Positions 32,251 to 41,500 of a DNA stretch of 64,000 bases are shown here, piece by piece. Within the stretch, counting starts at the first letter, position 1. Each line of letters begins with the position of its first letter. Source of the DNA: Paractinoplanes ovalisporus (lineage in GTDB: Bacteria; Actinomycetota; Actinomycetes; Mycobacteriales; Micromonosporaceae). A program made the translations under genes and the position numbers. Below the pieces are notes generated by a model that made no database searches, was not told the DNA's origin, and worked only from the letters and a program-made list of their open reading frames with translations. Location of the stretch: contig NZ_JAENHP010000008.1 of NCBI RefSeq assembly GCF_016834655.1, forward strand, positions 124,001 through 188,000, written 5' to 3'.

Positions 32251-33970
32251 CCAGCAGCAGGACGACGCTCCAGCCGACCACACGGCGGAAGATGTCGCCC
32301 TCCTTGCCGGCCATGCCGACGGCCGAGGCGGCGATGGCCAGGTTCTGCGGGCTGATCATCTTGCCGAGCACGCCGCCCGACGAGTTGGCCGCGGCCAGCA
32401 GCAGCGGGTCGAGCCCGGCCTTGGCCGCGGTCTGCACCTGCAGGGCCCCGAACAGGGCGTTGGCCGAGGTGTCGGAGCCGGTCACGGCGACCCCGATCCA
32501 GCCCAGGATCGAGGCCAGGAAGACGAAGAAGCCGCCGGCCTGGGCCAGGAACTCGCCCAGCGTGTTGGTCTGGCCCGACTGGTTGAGCACGTAGGCCAGG
32601 GCCAGCACGGCCATCACGGTGACGATGGCGTGCCGCAGTTCGACGTACGTACGCCCGTAGGCCCGCACCGCCCGGCCCGGGGCGACGCGCAGCACGACGG
32701 CGGTGAGGATGCCGGCCAGGATCATCAAGGTCCCCGCGGCCGGCAGCCAGCCGAGCGTGAACGTGGTGGAGGCCAGGGGTTTGCCGTTGGCGCCGAGCAC
32801 ATCGAGGCCGGGCCAGCCGAACGCCACCGTCCACGGCTCTTCGGCCAGGGCGGCCTTGACCGGGCCCAGGTTCACGATCGAGAAGATCACGATGATGACG
32901 AGGTACGGGGCGTAGGCGCGCAGCACCTCAGCCGCGGTGTCACGCCGGGCCTCCACCGCGACGCCACTCGGTTTCGGCAGCTCGCCGTCGGCCCGGCCCG
33001 GCTCGTTGTCGGCCCGGCCCGGCTCGTTGTCGGCCCGGCCCGGCTCGTTGCCGGCCCGGCCCGGTGAAGAATCGGCCCGGCCCGGCGAAGACCCGGTATC
33101 GGCCCGGGCGGACAGATCGGGCGTCTCGACCGGCCGCCATCCGCGGAGCAGCAGCATGACGGCGGCCGCCGCGAGCAGCGCCGCGATGATGTCGGTCAGC
33201 GGCACCGAGATGTAGTTGGACGCGGCGAACTGCGCGCCCGCGAAGACCACGCCCGCCACGAGAGCGACCGGCCAGGTCTGCCGTACGCCCCGCTTGCCGT
33301 CGATCACCGCGACCAGGACGAGGGGCACGACCACGGCCAGGACGGGGGTCTGCCGCCCGACCATCGCACCGAGCGTGTCGGTGTTGAGTCGTGGATCGTC
33401 GGCCGCGCCCGCGGTCACCGTGCCGAGGGTGGTGATCGGGGTGGCCAAGGCGCCGAACGCGACCGGCGCGGTGTTGGCGATGAGCGCCACGGCCGCCGCC
33501 TTGATCGGCCGGAAGCCCAGTGCCATCAGCATCACCACGGTCACCGCCACCGGCGTGCCGAAGCCCGCGAGCGCCTCCAGCAGCGCCCCGAAGCAGAAGG
33601 CGACGATCACGGCTTGGACGCGCATGTCGGGGCTGACCCGTTCCATCGAGCGGCGCAGCACGTCGAAGTGGCCGCTGACGACGGTCAGGTTGTAGACCCA
33701 GATGGCGTTGATGACGATCCACAGGATCGGGAAGAAGCCGAAGGCGGCGCCCTCGGTGGCCGAGAGCAGGGCCTGACCGGCCGGCATGGCATAGACGGCG
33801 ACGGCCACCACCAGGGCCACCGCGAGCGAGATCACCCCCGCCAGCCAGGCCCGCATGCGCAGCACACCGAGCAGCACGAACAGGGTGAGCAGCGGGAGCA
33901 CGGCGAAGAGGGCGGAGACGGCGACCGAGTCACCGACGGGGTCCGTCACGATCTGGAACTGATCAAACAT
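32183..33970 (-). CDS. lldP: L-lactate permease family transporter
   Basis: 595 residues from ATG 33970; ATG 33979 would add three. About 12-14 membrane helices with family landmarks LPLLTLFVLLGVLRMRAW, GFFPILWIVINAIWVYNLTV, FGALLEALAGFGTPVAV and ANSSGGVLGKMISPQNLAIA. It imports lactate or glycolate with protons. An extra hydrophilic loop near 290-325 is made of PGRAD/PGRAG/PGRADN repeats, encoded by a 21-nt minisatellite, absent from ordinary LldP. Overlaps the CHAT gene end convergently. Confidence 0.9.
   Translation of the reverse strand: MFDQFQIVTDPVGDSVAVSALFAVLPLLTLFVLLGVLRMRAWLAGVISLAVALVVAVAVYAMPAGQALLSATEGAAFGFFPILWIVINAIWVYNLTVVSGHFDVLRRSMERVSPDMRVQAVIVAFCFGALLEALAGFGTPVAVTVVMLMALGFRPIKAAAVALIANTAPVAFGALATPITTLGTVTAGAADDPRLNTDTLGAMVGRQTPVLAVVVPLVLVAVIDGKRGVRQTWPVALVAGVVFAGAQFAASNYISVPLTDIIAALLAAAAVMLLLRGWRPVETPDLSARADTGSSPGRADSSPGRAGNEPGRADNEPGRADNEPGRADGELPKPSGVAVEARRDTAAEVLRAYAPYLVIIVIFSIVNLGPVKAALAEEPWTVAFGWPGLDVLGANGKPLASTTFTLGWLPAAGTLMILAGILTAVVLRVAPGRAVRAYGRTYVELRHAIVTVMAVLALAYVLNQSGQTNTLGEFLAQAGGFFVFLASILGWIGVAVTGSDTSANALFGALQVQTAAKAGLDPLLLAAANSSGGVLGKMISPQNLAIAASAVGMAGKEGDIFRRVVGWSVVLLLVMCVLVALQGTPVLDWMVPTTP
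32988..33092. repeat. in-frame 21-bp tandem repeat, 5 units, inside lldP
   Basis: Units start at 32988, 33009, 33030, 33051 and 33072. The first three are identical (TCGGCCCGGCCCGGCTCGTTG); the last two drift in their final seven bases. The repeat keeps frame and encodes a heptad EPGRADN-type loop in the transporter. Confidence 0.92.
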
Positions 33971-34113
33971 GATCGCCATCCAGGAGGATCGATATTTGAT
34001 GCCCGGAACGCCATGGTCGCCCCGCCGCCGCCCGCGCGCATCTTGAGCACCCAACCCGGAAAACACTCACATTTGGGGCGTTTGTTCAGTACGGTCGGAG
34101 CGGTGAGGTCACG

Positions 34114-35139
34114 ATGAGCACCGGCACCACGGCCGGGCCCGAGCAGCTCATGGCGCTCGTCGACCACTTCCCCGCGGCGATCTCGCTGCGCGACCGCCAG
34201 GGGCGCTACCTGCTGGTCAACCACGAGTTCGAGCGCCAGACCGGCCGGCGGCGCGACGAGGTCGTGGGACGCACCGACCACGACCTGTTCCCGGCGCCGG
34301 TGGCCGACCAGTTGCGCGCCGACGACCTGGCGGCGCTCGAGCGCGGCGAGCCGATCCGGGTGGACGAGCGGGTCGCCGGTGGCAGCACCGTGAAGTTCCC
34401 GCTGCGGGGCGACGACGGACGGGCGTACGCGGTCGGCGGCTTCTCCCTGGACGACAGCGAGCGCAGGCGGGCCGAGGAGCTGGACGCGCTGTCCTACTCG
34501 GTCTCGCACGACCTGCGCGCGCCGCTGCGCAGCCTCGACGGCTACAGCCAGATCCTGCTCGAGGAGCACGCCGACGGCCTGAGCGAGGAGGCCCGCCGCT
34601 ACCTCGAGCGCATCCAGGCCAACGTCGAGCGGATGACCCACATGTTCGACGCGCTGCTGGAGCTGTCCCGGGCCGACCGGTCGCAGCTGCGCCGGGAACC
34701 GGCCGACGTGAGCGCCCTGGCCCGCGAGGTGGCGGCCGACCTGGTCGCCTCCGGTCCGGGCCGGGACGTGCGGTTCGACATCGCCGACGGGCTGCTCGCG
34801 CACGGCGACCCGCACCTGATCCGGCTGGTGCTGCAGAACCTGCTGGGCAACGCGTACAAGTTCACCTCAAAGCGGCCCGACGCGGTGATCAGCGTGACCG
34901 CCGAGAACGACGACTTCGTGGTGCGCGACAACGGCGCCGGCTTCGACATGCGCCACGCGAACCGGATGTTCGACCCGTTCCAGCGGCTGCACCCCGCGGG
35001 CGAGTTCGGCGGCACCGGCATCGGGCTGGCCATCGTGCAGCGCATCGTCGCCCGGCACGGCGGCCGGATCGACGCCGCCGGGGAGCCGGGAGCAGGCGCG
35101 GCGATCCGGTTCAACCTCGGCGACCGGGGGCCGCGATGA
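34114..35139 (+). CDS. PAS sensor histidine kinase
   Basis: 341 residues, no membrane helix. An N-terminal PAS domain (FPAAISLRDRQGRYLLVNHEFERQTG ... VGRTDHDLFP) is followed by HisKA with phospho-acceptor H132 in SYSVSHDLRAPLRSL and an HATPase domain: N box NLLGNAYKFT, G1 VRDNGAGFDM, G2 GGTGIGLAIVQRIV. SVSHDLRAPLRSLDGYS is the bacteriophytochrome-kinase type. The stop overlaps the next kinase start as ATGA, so both are one unit. Confidence 0.9.
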   Translation: MSTGTTAGPEQLMALVDHFPAAISLRDRQGRYLLVNHEFERQTGRRRDEVVGRTDHDLFPAPVADQLRADDLAALERGEPIRVDERVAGGSTVKFPLRGDDGRAYAVGGFSLDDSERRRAEELDALSYSVSHDLRAPLRSLDGYSQILLEEHADGLSEEARRYLERIQANVERMTHMFDALLELSRADRSQLRREPADVSALAREVAADLVASGPGRDVRFDIADGLLAHGDPHLIRLVLQNLLGNAYKFTSKRPDAVISVTAENDDFVVRDNGAGFDMRHANRMFDPFQRLHPAGEFGGTGIGLAIVQRIVARHGGRIDAAGEPGAGAAIRFNLGDRGPR

Positions 35140-36977
35140 CGACGTCCGTGCTCGTTGTGGACGACAACGACGACGACGCCGTGCTGATCGGCCATTCCCT
35201 GACCCGGGCCGGCCTGCGGGTGCGGGTGACGCGCGAGGAGACGGCCGAGGGGGTGACCCGGGCGCTCGCCGAGGACCACGTCGATGTGGTCATCTGCGAT
35301 TACAACCTTCCCTCCGTACGGGCCGAGGATGTGCTCGCCCAGGTCCGCGAGCACGACTCCGACCTCCCGTTCGTGCTGGTCTCGGGCCAGGTCGGCGAGG
35401 AGGTGGCGGTCGACCTGATGCGCGCCGGCGCCCGTGACTTCGTGCTCAAGGACAGGCTGGCCCGGCTCGCCCCCGCCGTGCAGCGCGAACTGCACGAGGC
35501 CGCCGAACGCCGCGCGCACCGCCGCTCCGAACAGGCCCTGCGGCTGCTGGCCGAGCACGCGCACGACGTGATCTTCCGGTTCCGGCTGCGCCCCGAACCC
35601 GCGATGGAGTACGTCAGCTCGGCCGTCGAGGCGATCACCGGGCACGCCCCCGAGGAGTTCTACGCCGACCCGGCCCTGATCTTCCGGCTGGTCGAGCCGG
35701 AGGACCGCCCGCTGCTGGAACGGTCGTGGCAGTCCGAGCAGCCCGGCACGCTGACGATCCGCTGGCGGCACCGCTCCGGCGGGCCGGCCTGGGTCGAGCA
35801 GCGGGCCAACGCGGTCGCCGGGCCGGACGGGCGGCCGGTCGCGGTCGAGGGGATCCTGCGCGACATCACCGAACGGGTGCGCATGGAGGAGCAGCTGCGC
35901 CAGGCCGAGCGGCTCGACTCGCTGGGCCGGCTGGCCGGCGGCATCGCCCACGACTTCAACAACATCCTGGCCGTCATCTCCGGGTACGCGGTGATGCTCA
36001 CCGAGGAGCTGGGCTCCGACCACGTGCTGCACGCCGACGCCCGGGCCATCGAACAGGCGGCCGCCCGGGGCAGCGGCCTGACCCGCCAGCTGCTCATCTT
36101 CAGCGGTCTCGAACCGTCGCGCCCCGAACCCCTGGACCTGAACGCGGTCGCCACCGACATGCAGCGCCTGCTGTCGCGCACCCTGGGCGACGACATCGAG
36201 CTGACCACCATGCTGTCGCTCGACCTGCCGCCGGTCCGGATGGACCGCAACAAGCTCGAACAGGTCGTCATGAACGCCGCCATGAACGCCCGGGCCGCCA
36301 TGCCCGACGGCGGCCGTCTGACCCTGACCACCGAGGTCGAGCGCACCACCGGCCAGGTCGGTCTGTCCATGACCGACACCGGCTGCGGCATGGAGGCTTC
36401 CGTCGCGGCGCGGGCGTTCGAGCCGTTCTTCACCACCAAGGGCCGGGGCCGGGGTACGGGTCTGGGCCTGGCCACCGCGTACGGCGTGGTGACCGACGCC
36501 GGCGGCACCATCTCCCTCGACTCGACCGTCGGCGCCGGCACGACCCTGCGGATCAGCCTGCCCCCGGCCGAGCTGGTCGCGCGACCGTCCACTCTGGTCC
36601 GTCGCCGTTCGCACGGCGGCAAGGTGCTGGTGGTCGAGGACGAGGACGGCGTCCGCGACATCGTCGGCCGCATCCTGCGCCGGGCCGGCTACGAGGTGGT
36701 GACCGCGGCCGACCCGGCCGAGGCACTACGCCTGTGCCGCGAGGAGAACCTGACGATGGACGTGCTGGTCACCGACATCATCATGCCCGGCATGTCGGGC
36801 ACCCAGCTCGCCGCGGAACTGCGCCGTTCCCGCCCCGACCTGCCGGTGCTGTTCATGTCGGGCTACACGAGCGGCCCGGCCCCGGGCGGCCAGGAGCTGC
36901 CGGCCGACGCCCCGCTGCTGCACAAGCCGTTCCAGACCGACCACCTGCTGAGCGCGATGCACCGGGTGCTCCCGTAA
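35136..36977 (+). CDS. hybrid histidine kinase: REC-PAS-HisKA-HATPase-REC
   Basis: 613 residues. An N-terminal receiver has phospho-acceptor D55 (VVICDYNLPS). Next a PAS domain (about 135-245), HisKA with H272 in GGIAHDFNNILAVISGY, HATPase with NAAMNARAAM, TDTGCGM and GTGLGLATAYGVV, and a C-terminal receiver (KVLVVEDEDGVRD ... VLVTDIIMPGMSG, then LPVLFMSGY and HKPF). GGIAHDFNNIL is the HisKA subclass of soluble phosphorelay kinases. A bordering REC at both ends suggests it takes phosphate from the kinase upstream and passes it on. No HTH response regulator is nearby. Confidence 0.9.
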   Translation: MTTSVLVVDDNDDDAVLIGHSLTRAGLRVRVTREETAEGVTRALAEDHVDVVICDYNLPSVRAEDVLAQVREHDSDLPFVLVSGQVGEEVAVDLMRAGARDFVLKDRLARLAPAVQRELHEAAERRAHRRSEQALRLLAEHAHDVIFRFRLRPEPAMEYVSSAVEAITGHAPEEFYADPALIFRLVEPEDRPLLERSWQSEQPGTLTIRWRHRSGGPAWVEQRANAVAGPDGRPVAVEGILRDITERVRMEEQLRQAERLDSLGRLAGGIAHDFNNILAVISGYAVMLTEELGSDHVLHADARAIEQAAARGSGLTRQLLIFSGLEPSRPEPLDLNAVATDMQRLLSRTLGDDIELTTMLSLDLPPVRMDRNKLEQVVMNAAMNARAAMPDGGRLTLTTEVERTTGQVGLSMTDTGCGMEASVAARAFEPFFTTKGRGRGTGLGLATAYGVVTDAGGTISLDSTVGAGTTLRISLPPAELVARPSTLVRRRSHGGKVLVVEDEDGVRDIVGRILRRAGYEVVTAADPAEALRLCREENLTMDVLVTDIIMPGMSGTQLAAELRRSRPDLPVLFMSGYTSGPAPGGQELPADAPLLHKPFQTDHLLSAMHRVLP

Positions 36978-37000
36978 CCCCCATCACCTTGACGAGATAG

Positions 37001-37020
37001 CTAGCCGGTCGGCAAGCTAG
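37001..37020. promoter_or_regulatory. imperfect palindrome, possible TetR operator before the oxidoreductase gene
   Basis: CTAGC (37001-37005) and GCTAG (37016-37020) form an inverted repeat with a 10-nt centre, only four bases before ATG 37025. It lies over the probable start of transcription. The downstream TetR gene in the same direction makes it a reasonable autoregulation site; not tested. Confidence 0.35.
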
Positions 37021-37024
37021 TTGT

Positions 37025-37930
37025 ATGCGAGCACTCCGATTCCACTCCTACGGCGATCCGGCCGACGTCCTCCAGCTCGACCAGGTGACGGCCCCCGAGC
37101 CCGGCCCCGGCCAGATCCGGATCACAGTCGAGGCCTGCGGGCTGACCCCGGCCGACTGGGCCATCTGCGGCGGCCTGCACACCGGGGTCCTGCCCCGCGG
37201 CATCGGCCTCGAGGTCTCCGGCACCGTCGATGCGATCGGCCCCGGCGTCACCGATGTCCGGCTCGGCGACCCCGTCCTCGGCCCCTCCGTCTACACCGGC
37301 CCCTCGGCCGGCGCCGCCGACCAGGCCCTGATGGCCGCCTGGTTCCCGCGACCGGCCGGGTTGGGCGCGGCGGAGGCGGCCGCACTGCCGATGGCGGTCG
37401 AGACCGCCTACCGCGGCATCGCCGCCCTGGGTGACGTCGCCGGCCGGAAGGTGCTGATCAGCGGGGCCGGCACCACGATCGGTCTCGCCGCCGCCCAGAT
37501 CGCCGTGCGGCTCGGCGCCCGGGTCGTCGCCAGCGCCGGCACCACCTTCGCCGGCCTGCTGAACAAGGCCGGGGCCGAGGTCGTCGCATACGGCGAGGGC
37601 CTGGGCGAGCGGGTGACGTCCTGGGCCGGCGGACCGGTCGACCTCGTCTTCGACAGCGCGCCCGCCGGGACCATGCCGGAGCTGCTGACCACCGTCACCG
37701 ACCCCACCCACATCGTCACCGCGACCGACTTCGCCGCGCTGCGGGAGTTCGGCGTGCGCAGCACCGGCATGGACATGCGCTATGACGTGCTCGGCGAACA
37801 CGCCGAGCTGGCGGCCCGGGGGCAGTTCACCATGCCGGTCGCCGCCACCTACCCTCTGGAGCACTGGCGGGAACCCGTGGCGGTCAGCCGCTCGGGACAG
37901 GCCCGCGGCAAGCACGTCCTGATCCCGTAG
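37025..37930 (+). CDS. zinc-independent NADP-dependent quinone oxidoreductase (MDR family)
   Basis: 301 residues. A GroES-like N-terminus (MRALRFHSYGDPADVLQLDQVTAPEPGPGQIRI) lacks the zinc cysteines and leads to a Rossmann domain with KVLISGAGTTIGLAAAQIAVRLGARVVAS. C-terminal LEHWREPVAVSRSGQARGKHVLIP is typical. It likely reduces quinones or enones with NADPH in the cytoplasm. The TetR gene begins 23 bp later, which is the usual pairing for a detoxification reductase under a drug-responsive repressor. Confidence 0.88.
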   Translation: MRALRFHSYGDPADVLQLDQVTAPEPGPGQIRITVEACGLTPADWAICGGLHTGVLPRGIGLEVSGTVDAIGPGVTDVRLGDPVLGPSVYTGPSAGAADQALMAAWFPRPAGLGAAEAAALPMAVETAYRGIAALGDVAGRKVLISGAGTTIGLAAAQIAVRLGARVVASAGTTFAGLLNKAGAEVVAYGEGLGERVTSWAGGPVDLVFDSAPAGTMPELLTTVTDPTHIVTATDFAALREFGVRSTGMDMRYDVLGEHAELAARGQFTMPVAATYPLEHWREPVAVSRSGQARGKHVLIP

Positions 37931-37953
37931 GTCGTCCCCGAGAGAGGGTCCCG

Positions 37954-38502
37954 ATGGACAACCGGCGCACCGACACCCGGGAGCGCATCCTCGCCGTCGC
38001 CCTGGATCTCTTCGCCGGCCAGGGCTACCAGGTCACGTCGCTGCGCGAGATCGCCGAGCGGCTCGGGGTCACCAAGGCCGCGGTGTACTTCCACTTCCGC
38101 ACCAAACCGGAGATCCTCACCGCTCTCCTGCGCGGCTACGCCGACGGTGTCGCCGCGCTGGCCGCCGACGCCGCGGTCAGGCAGCCGCTGACCGCGGACG
38201 ACCAGGAGGAGCTGCTGCGCCGCTACGCCGCGTTCCAGGAGCAGTGGGGTTCCGGCTTCGTCCTGCTGGTGCGTCAGAACTACGCCGAGATCCGCGACCT
38301 GCCGATCGGAGCCGAGGTCCGCGACGCCACCCGGTCGCTCGTCCAGGCGCTCGCGCCGGGGGACGCCGGGCCGGAGGAGCGCCTGCGGGTGCGGATGGCG
38401 CTGACGACGTTCCAGGTCGCCGCGTCGGCCGATGCCGAGTCGGCCGATCCCGAAGCGGCGGTCGCCGTCGCCCTGGACATCCTTCAGAGCGGCCGTCACT
38501 GA
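37954..38502 (+). CDS. TetR family regulator
   Basis: 182 residues. N-terminal HTH: TRERILAVALDLFAGQGYQVTSLREIAERLGVTKAAVYFHFRTKPEIL in pattern, the TetR DNA-binding signature. The C-terminal ligand domain is helical and not otherwise assignable. It follows the oxidoreductase gene and probably represses it through the palindrome at 37001. The stop codon is inside a 20-bp tandem duplication. Confidence 0.92.
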   Translation: MDNRRTDTRERILAVALDLFAGQGYQVTSLREIAERLGVTKAAVYFHFRTKPEILTALLRGYADGVAALAADAAVRQPLTADDQEELLRRYAAFQEQWGSGFVLLVRQNYAEIRDLPIGAEVRDATRSLVQALAPGDAGPEERLRVRMALTTFQVAASADAESADPEAAVAVALDILQSGRH

Positions 38503-38528
38503 CCAAGGGCGGCCGTCACTGACGAAGG
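38489..38528. repeat. 20-bp tandem duplication across the TetR stop codon
   Basis: GCGGCCGTCACTGAC(C/G)AAGG occurs at 38489-38508 and 38509-38528 with one difference; a degenerate third unit follows. The first unit contains the TetR TGA stop (38500-38502). Looks like a recent slippage event. Confidence 0.8.
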
Positions 38529-38534
38529 CAGCCG

Positions 38535-41500
38535 TTATCGACGGTGGCGGCCGGGCAGGCGCACCGGCGTCCGCCGGGTCTCGCCCTCCGGGGTCACGGT
38601 CAGCAACAGCATCAGGGCCACCCCCAGGGCCAGCAGCGCGCCACCGGTCAGGGCCATCCGGGCCGCCGCGGGACCGGTCACCGGAACGGTGCCGGGTGCG
38701 TCCGGAGAGTCGGCCGGGACAACCACTGTGGACGGGGCGGCGGCCCGGGCCGGGCGGCCCATCGACTCCACGTCACCGGTCACGATGGCCTCGCTGGTGC
38801 GTTCGCCGGCCGCGAGGTCCGCGGCCGTCAGGTGGTAGGGCGCCGACACACAGGTCGCGCGGGCACCGGGCGCCAGCCGGGCCGGGGTGCAGGTCACGGC
38901 GGCGGGCAGGCCCGTGACCCGGACGTTGACCAGGGTGACGTTGCCGGTGTTGGTGACCTGGAACGTGGACACCACGTCGTCGGCCACACCCAGCCGGCCG
39001 TCGCCGTCGCGGTCCGTCCAGGTGGCTGTCTGGACCGCGGTCACCCGGGGGCGCGGGGCCGCGACGGGCACCGTGGCCGCCGCCGGGCCGAAGGTGAACG
39101 CACGCCCCGACCACGTCGCGGTCGCGGAGGCCTGGAACGACAGCGGTTGGTTGCGGTCGACATCGGCCTGGGTCACGGCGTAGGCCGCGGGCACGGGACA
39201 GGTGACCACCGCGCCGGGGCGGAGAGCCGGGACCGGGCAGGTCGCCGATGACACGGTCAGGGCGGTCATCGAGACGTTGCCGGTGTTGGTGACGCGGTAG
39301 GCGACGGCGATCGAGTCGGCGGCCGTCACGCCCGACCGGTGCGCGGCGGGAGTGACCGTGGTCGCGGCCACGATCTGCAGGGTGGGCGCCGGCCGCTCGA
39401 GCGGGGTGGCGACCGTGAACGGGCCGAAGGCGAGCGCCCCGGCGGTGGCCCGGACCGATTCGATCAGCGGGCCGCCCGCGTCCAGGTCGGGCTGGCCGAC
39501 GGTCACCTCGCGCAGGCCCGTGCAGGTCATCGTCGCGCGGACGGCCAGGGTGGCGGCGGGGCAGCGGGCCACTCCGGATCGGGTCGCGGTGACGACGATT
39601 CCGGTCAGCGCACGGTTCCCGGTGTTCGCGACCGCGAAGGTGTACGCGACGGTGTCTCCGGGCTGGGCCGCATACTGGTGGGCGGCCGGGGTCACGGTGG
39701 CGGTCGCCAGCACCGACAGGCCGGGGGCGGGCGCGAGCACGGCGACGCCGGCCGTGGCCGGGCCGAAGGTCACCGTCGCGCCGCCGGGGAGCCGCCCCGA
39801 GACGTAGGCCTCGGTGGTGATCGCCTCGCCGTCGTCGATGTCCTGGGCCGTGACCGTGTAGGAACGCGGCGACGTGCACCGGGTGGACGCGCCGGGAGTC
39901 AGCGTGGTCGCGTCGCAGGCGGCCGCGCCCAGGGTGTCGTCGTCGACGGCGACGCCGCGCATGGTGACCAGGCCGGCGTTGACGACCCGGTAGCTGTAGC
40001 CGATGGTGTCGCCGGCCTCGACCGCGGCGCTGTGCGAGGCCGGGGCCACGACCGGCGTCACGGTGAGGGTCAGCGAGCCCCGGGCCGAGGCGAGGGGCAG
40101 ACCGGTCGTCGCGGAGTCGAGCACGGTGGTCCCGGCCCGCACCCGGGCGGTGAGCGCGATCGAGCCGCCGGTGTCCACGTCGTCCTGGGTGACCGTGTAG
40201 GCCGCGCCGGCCGTGCACGCCATCGTGGCGCCGACCGCGACCGTGGCCGACGGGCACGAGGCGGTGCCGAAGCGGGAGTCGGTCACGGTGACCGTGCGCG
40301 CGGTGACGTTGCCGGTGTTGCGCACCGTGTAGGCGTACGCGATCCGGTCGCCCAGCGTGAGCCCGCTCGCGTGGCTGCTGGGCGTCACGGTCGGCGTGAC
40401 CGCGATGCTCATCGCCCGCGCCGCGGCCACAACCGGCACCGGGTCGTAGCCCTCGGCCGTCACGACCGCGCTGCCGGGCGCGACACCCTGACCGATGACC
40501 ACCGCGTCGTCCTCGATGTTCACGCCCGCGTCGACGTCGTCCTGGGTGACCGCGTAGCCGCCGTCCGACGTACAGGTCATCGTGGCGCCGACCGCCACCG
40601 TGGGCGCCGGGCAGTCGATGACGTCGATCAGTTCGTCGGTGACGTCGATCTGCCCGACGGTCACATTGCCGACGTTGGTCACCGCGTAGTCGTAGCCGAT
40701 CACGTCGCCGGCCCCGGCCGGCGCCGAACGGTCGGCGGTGACCAGCATCTCGAGCGCCGGGACGGGCGCGGCCACGGAGATGTCGGCGTGGAAGGGCCCG
40801 TACGTCGAGGCGGTTGTCAGGCCGGCGGGCCGGGCGCTGACGGTGACGGCGTCGCTGACCGGACCGCCCACGTCGAGGTCGGACTGGGTGACGACGTAGC
40901 CGGACGCCGCCGTGCAGATCATCGAGGCGCCGATGGCCAGCGTCGTGGCCGGGCACGAGATGCCGCTCGCCCGGGTGTCGGTGAGGCCGATGAACTCCAT
41001 GGCCACGTTGCCGTTGTTGACGATCTCGTACGCGTAGTCGATGCGGTCCCCCACCGCGGCCGCGTTCTGCCGACCGGCCGTGCTGACCGTCGGCCACACC
41101 ACGACGACCAGCGACGGGTGGGCCGCCGCGACCGGGTTCTTGGCGGTCACTTTGGCGTACTGCACCGGACCGGTGGTGGCCGAGTTCTCCGCGTCGGCCG
41201 TCACCACGTCCGCGATCGGCTGCCCGGCGGTGACGTCGGCCGAGGTCACCTGATAGCTGCCGGCCGGGCAGGTGGTCACGGCGCCGGGCGCCAGCACGGT
41301 CGTGCCGCAGGTGCCGGGCCCGCCACGGGAGCCGGACACGACGAGCTGGCTCATCGGCAGGTTGCCGGTGTTCGTGACGCGGTACGTGTACGTGATGGTG
41401 TCGCCCGCACCCGCACCGGAGGCCGACCCGGGCGCGACCGTGGTGGTGACCTCGAGCCCGAGCGAGGGCGCGGCCGCCGCGACCGTGACCGTGGCCGAGT

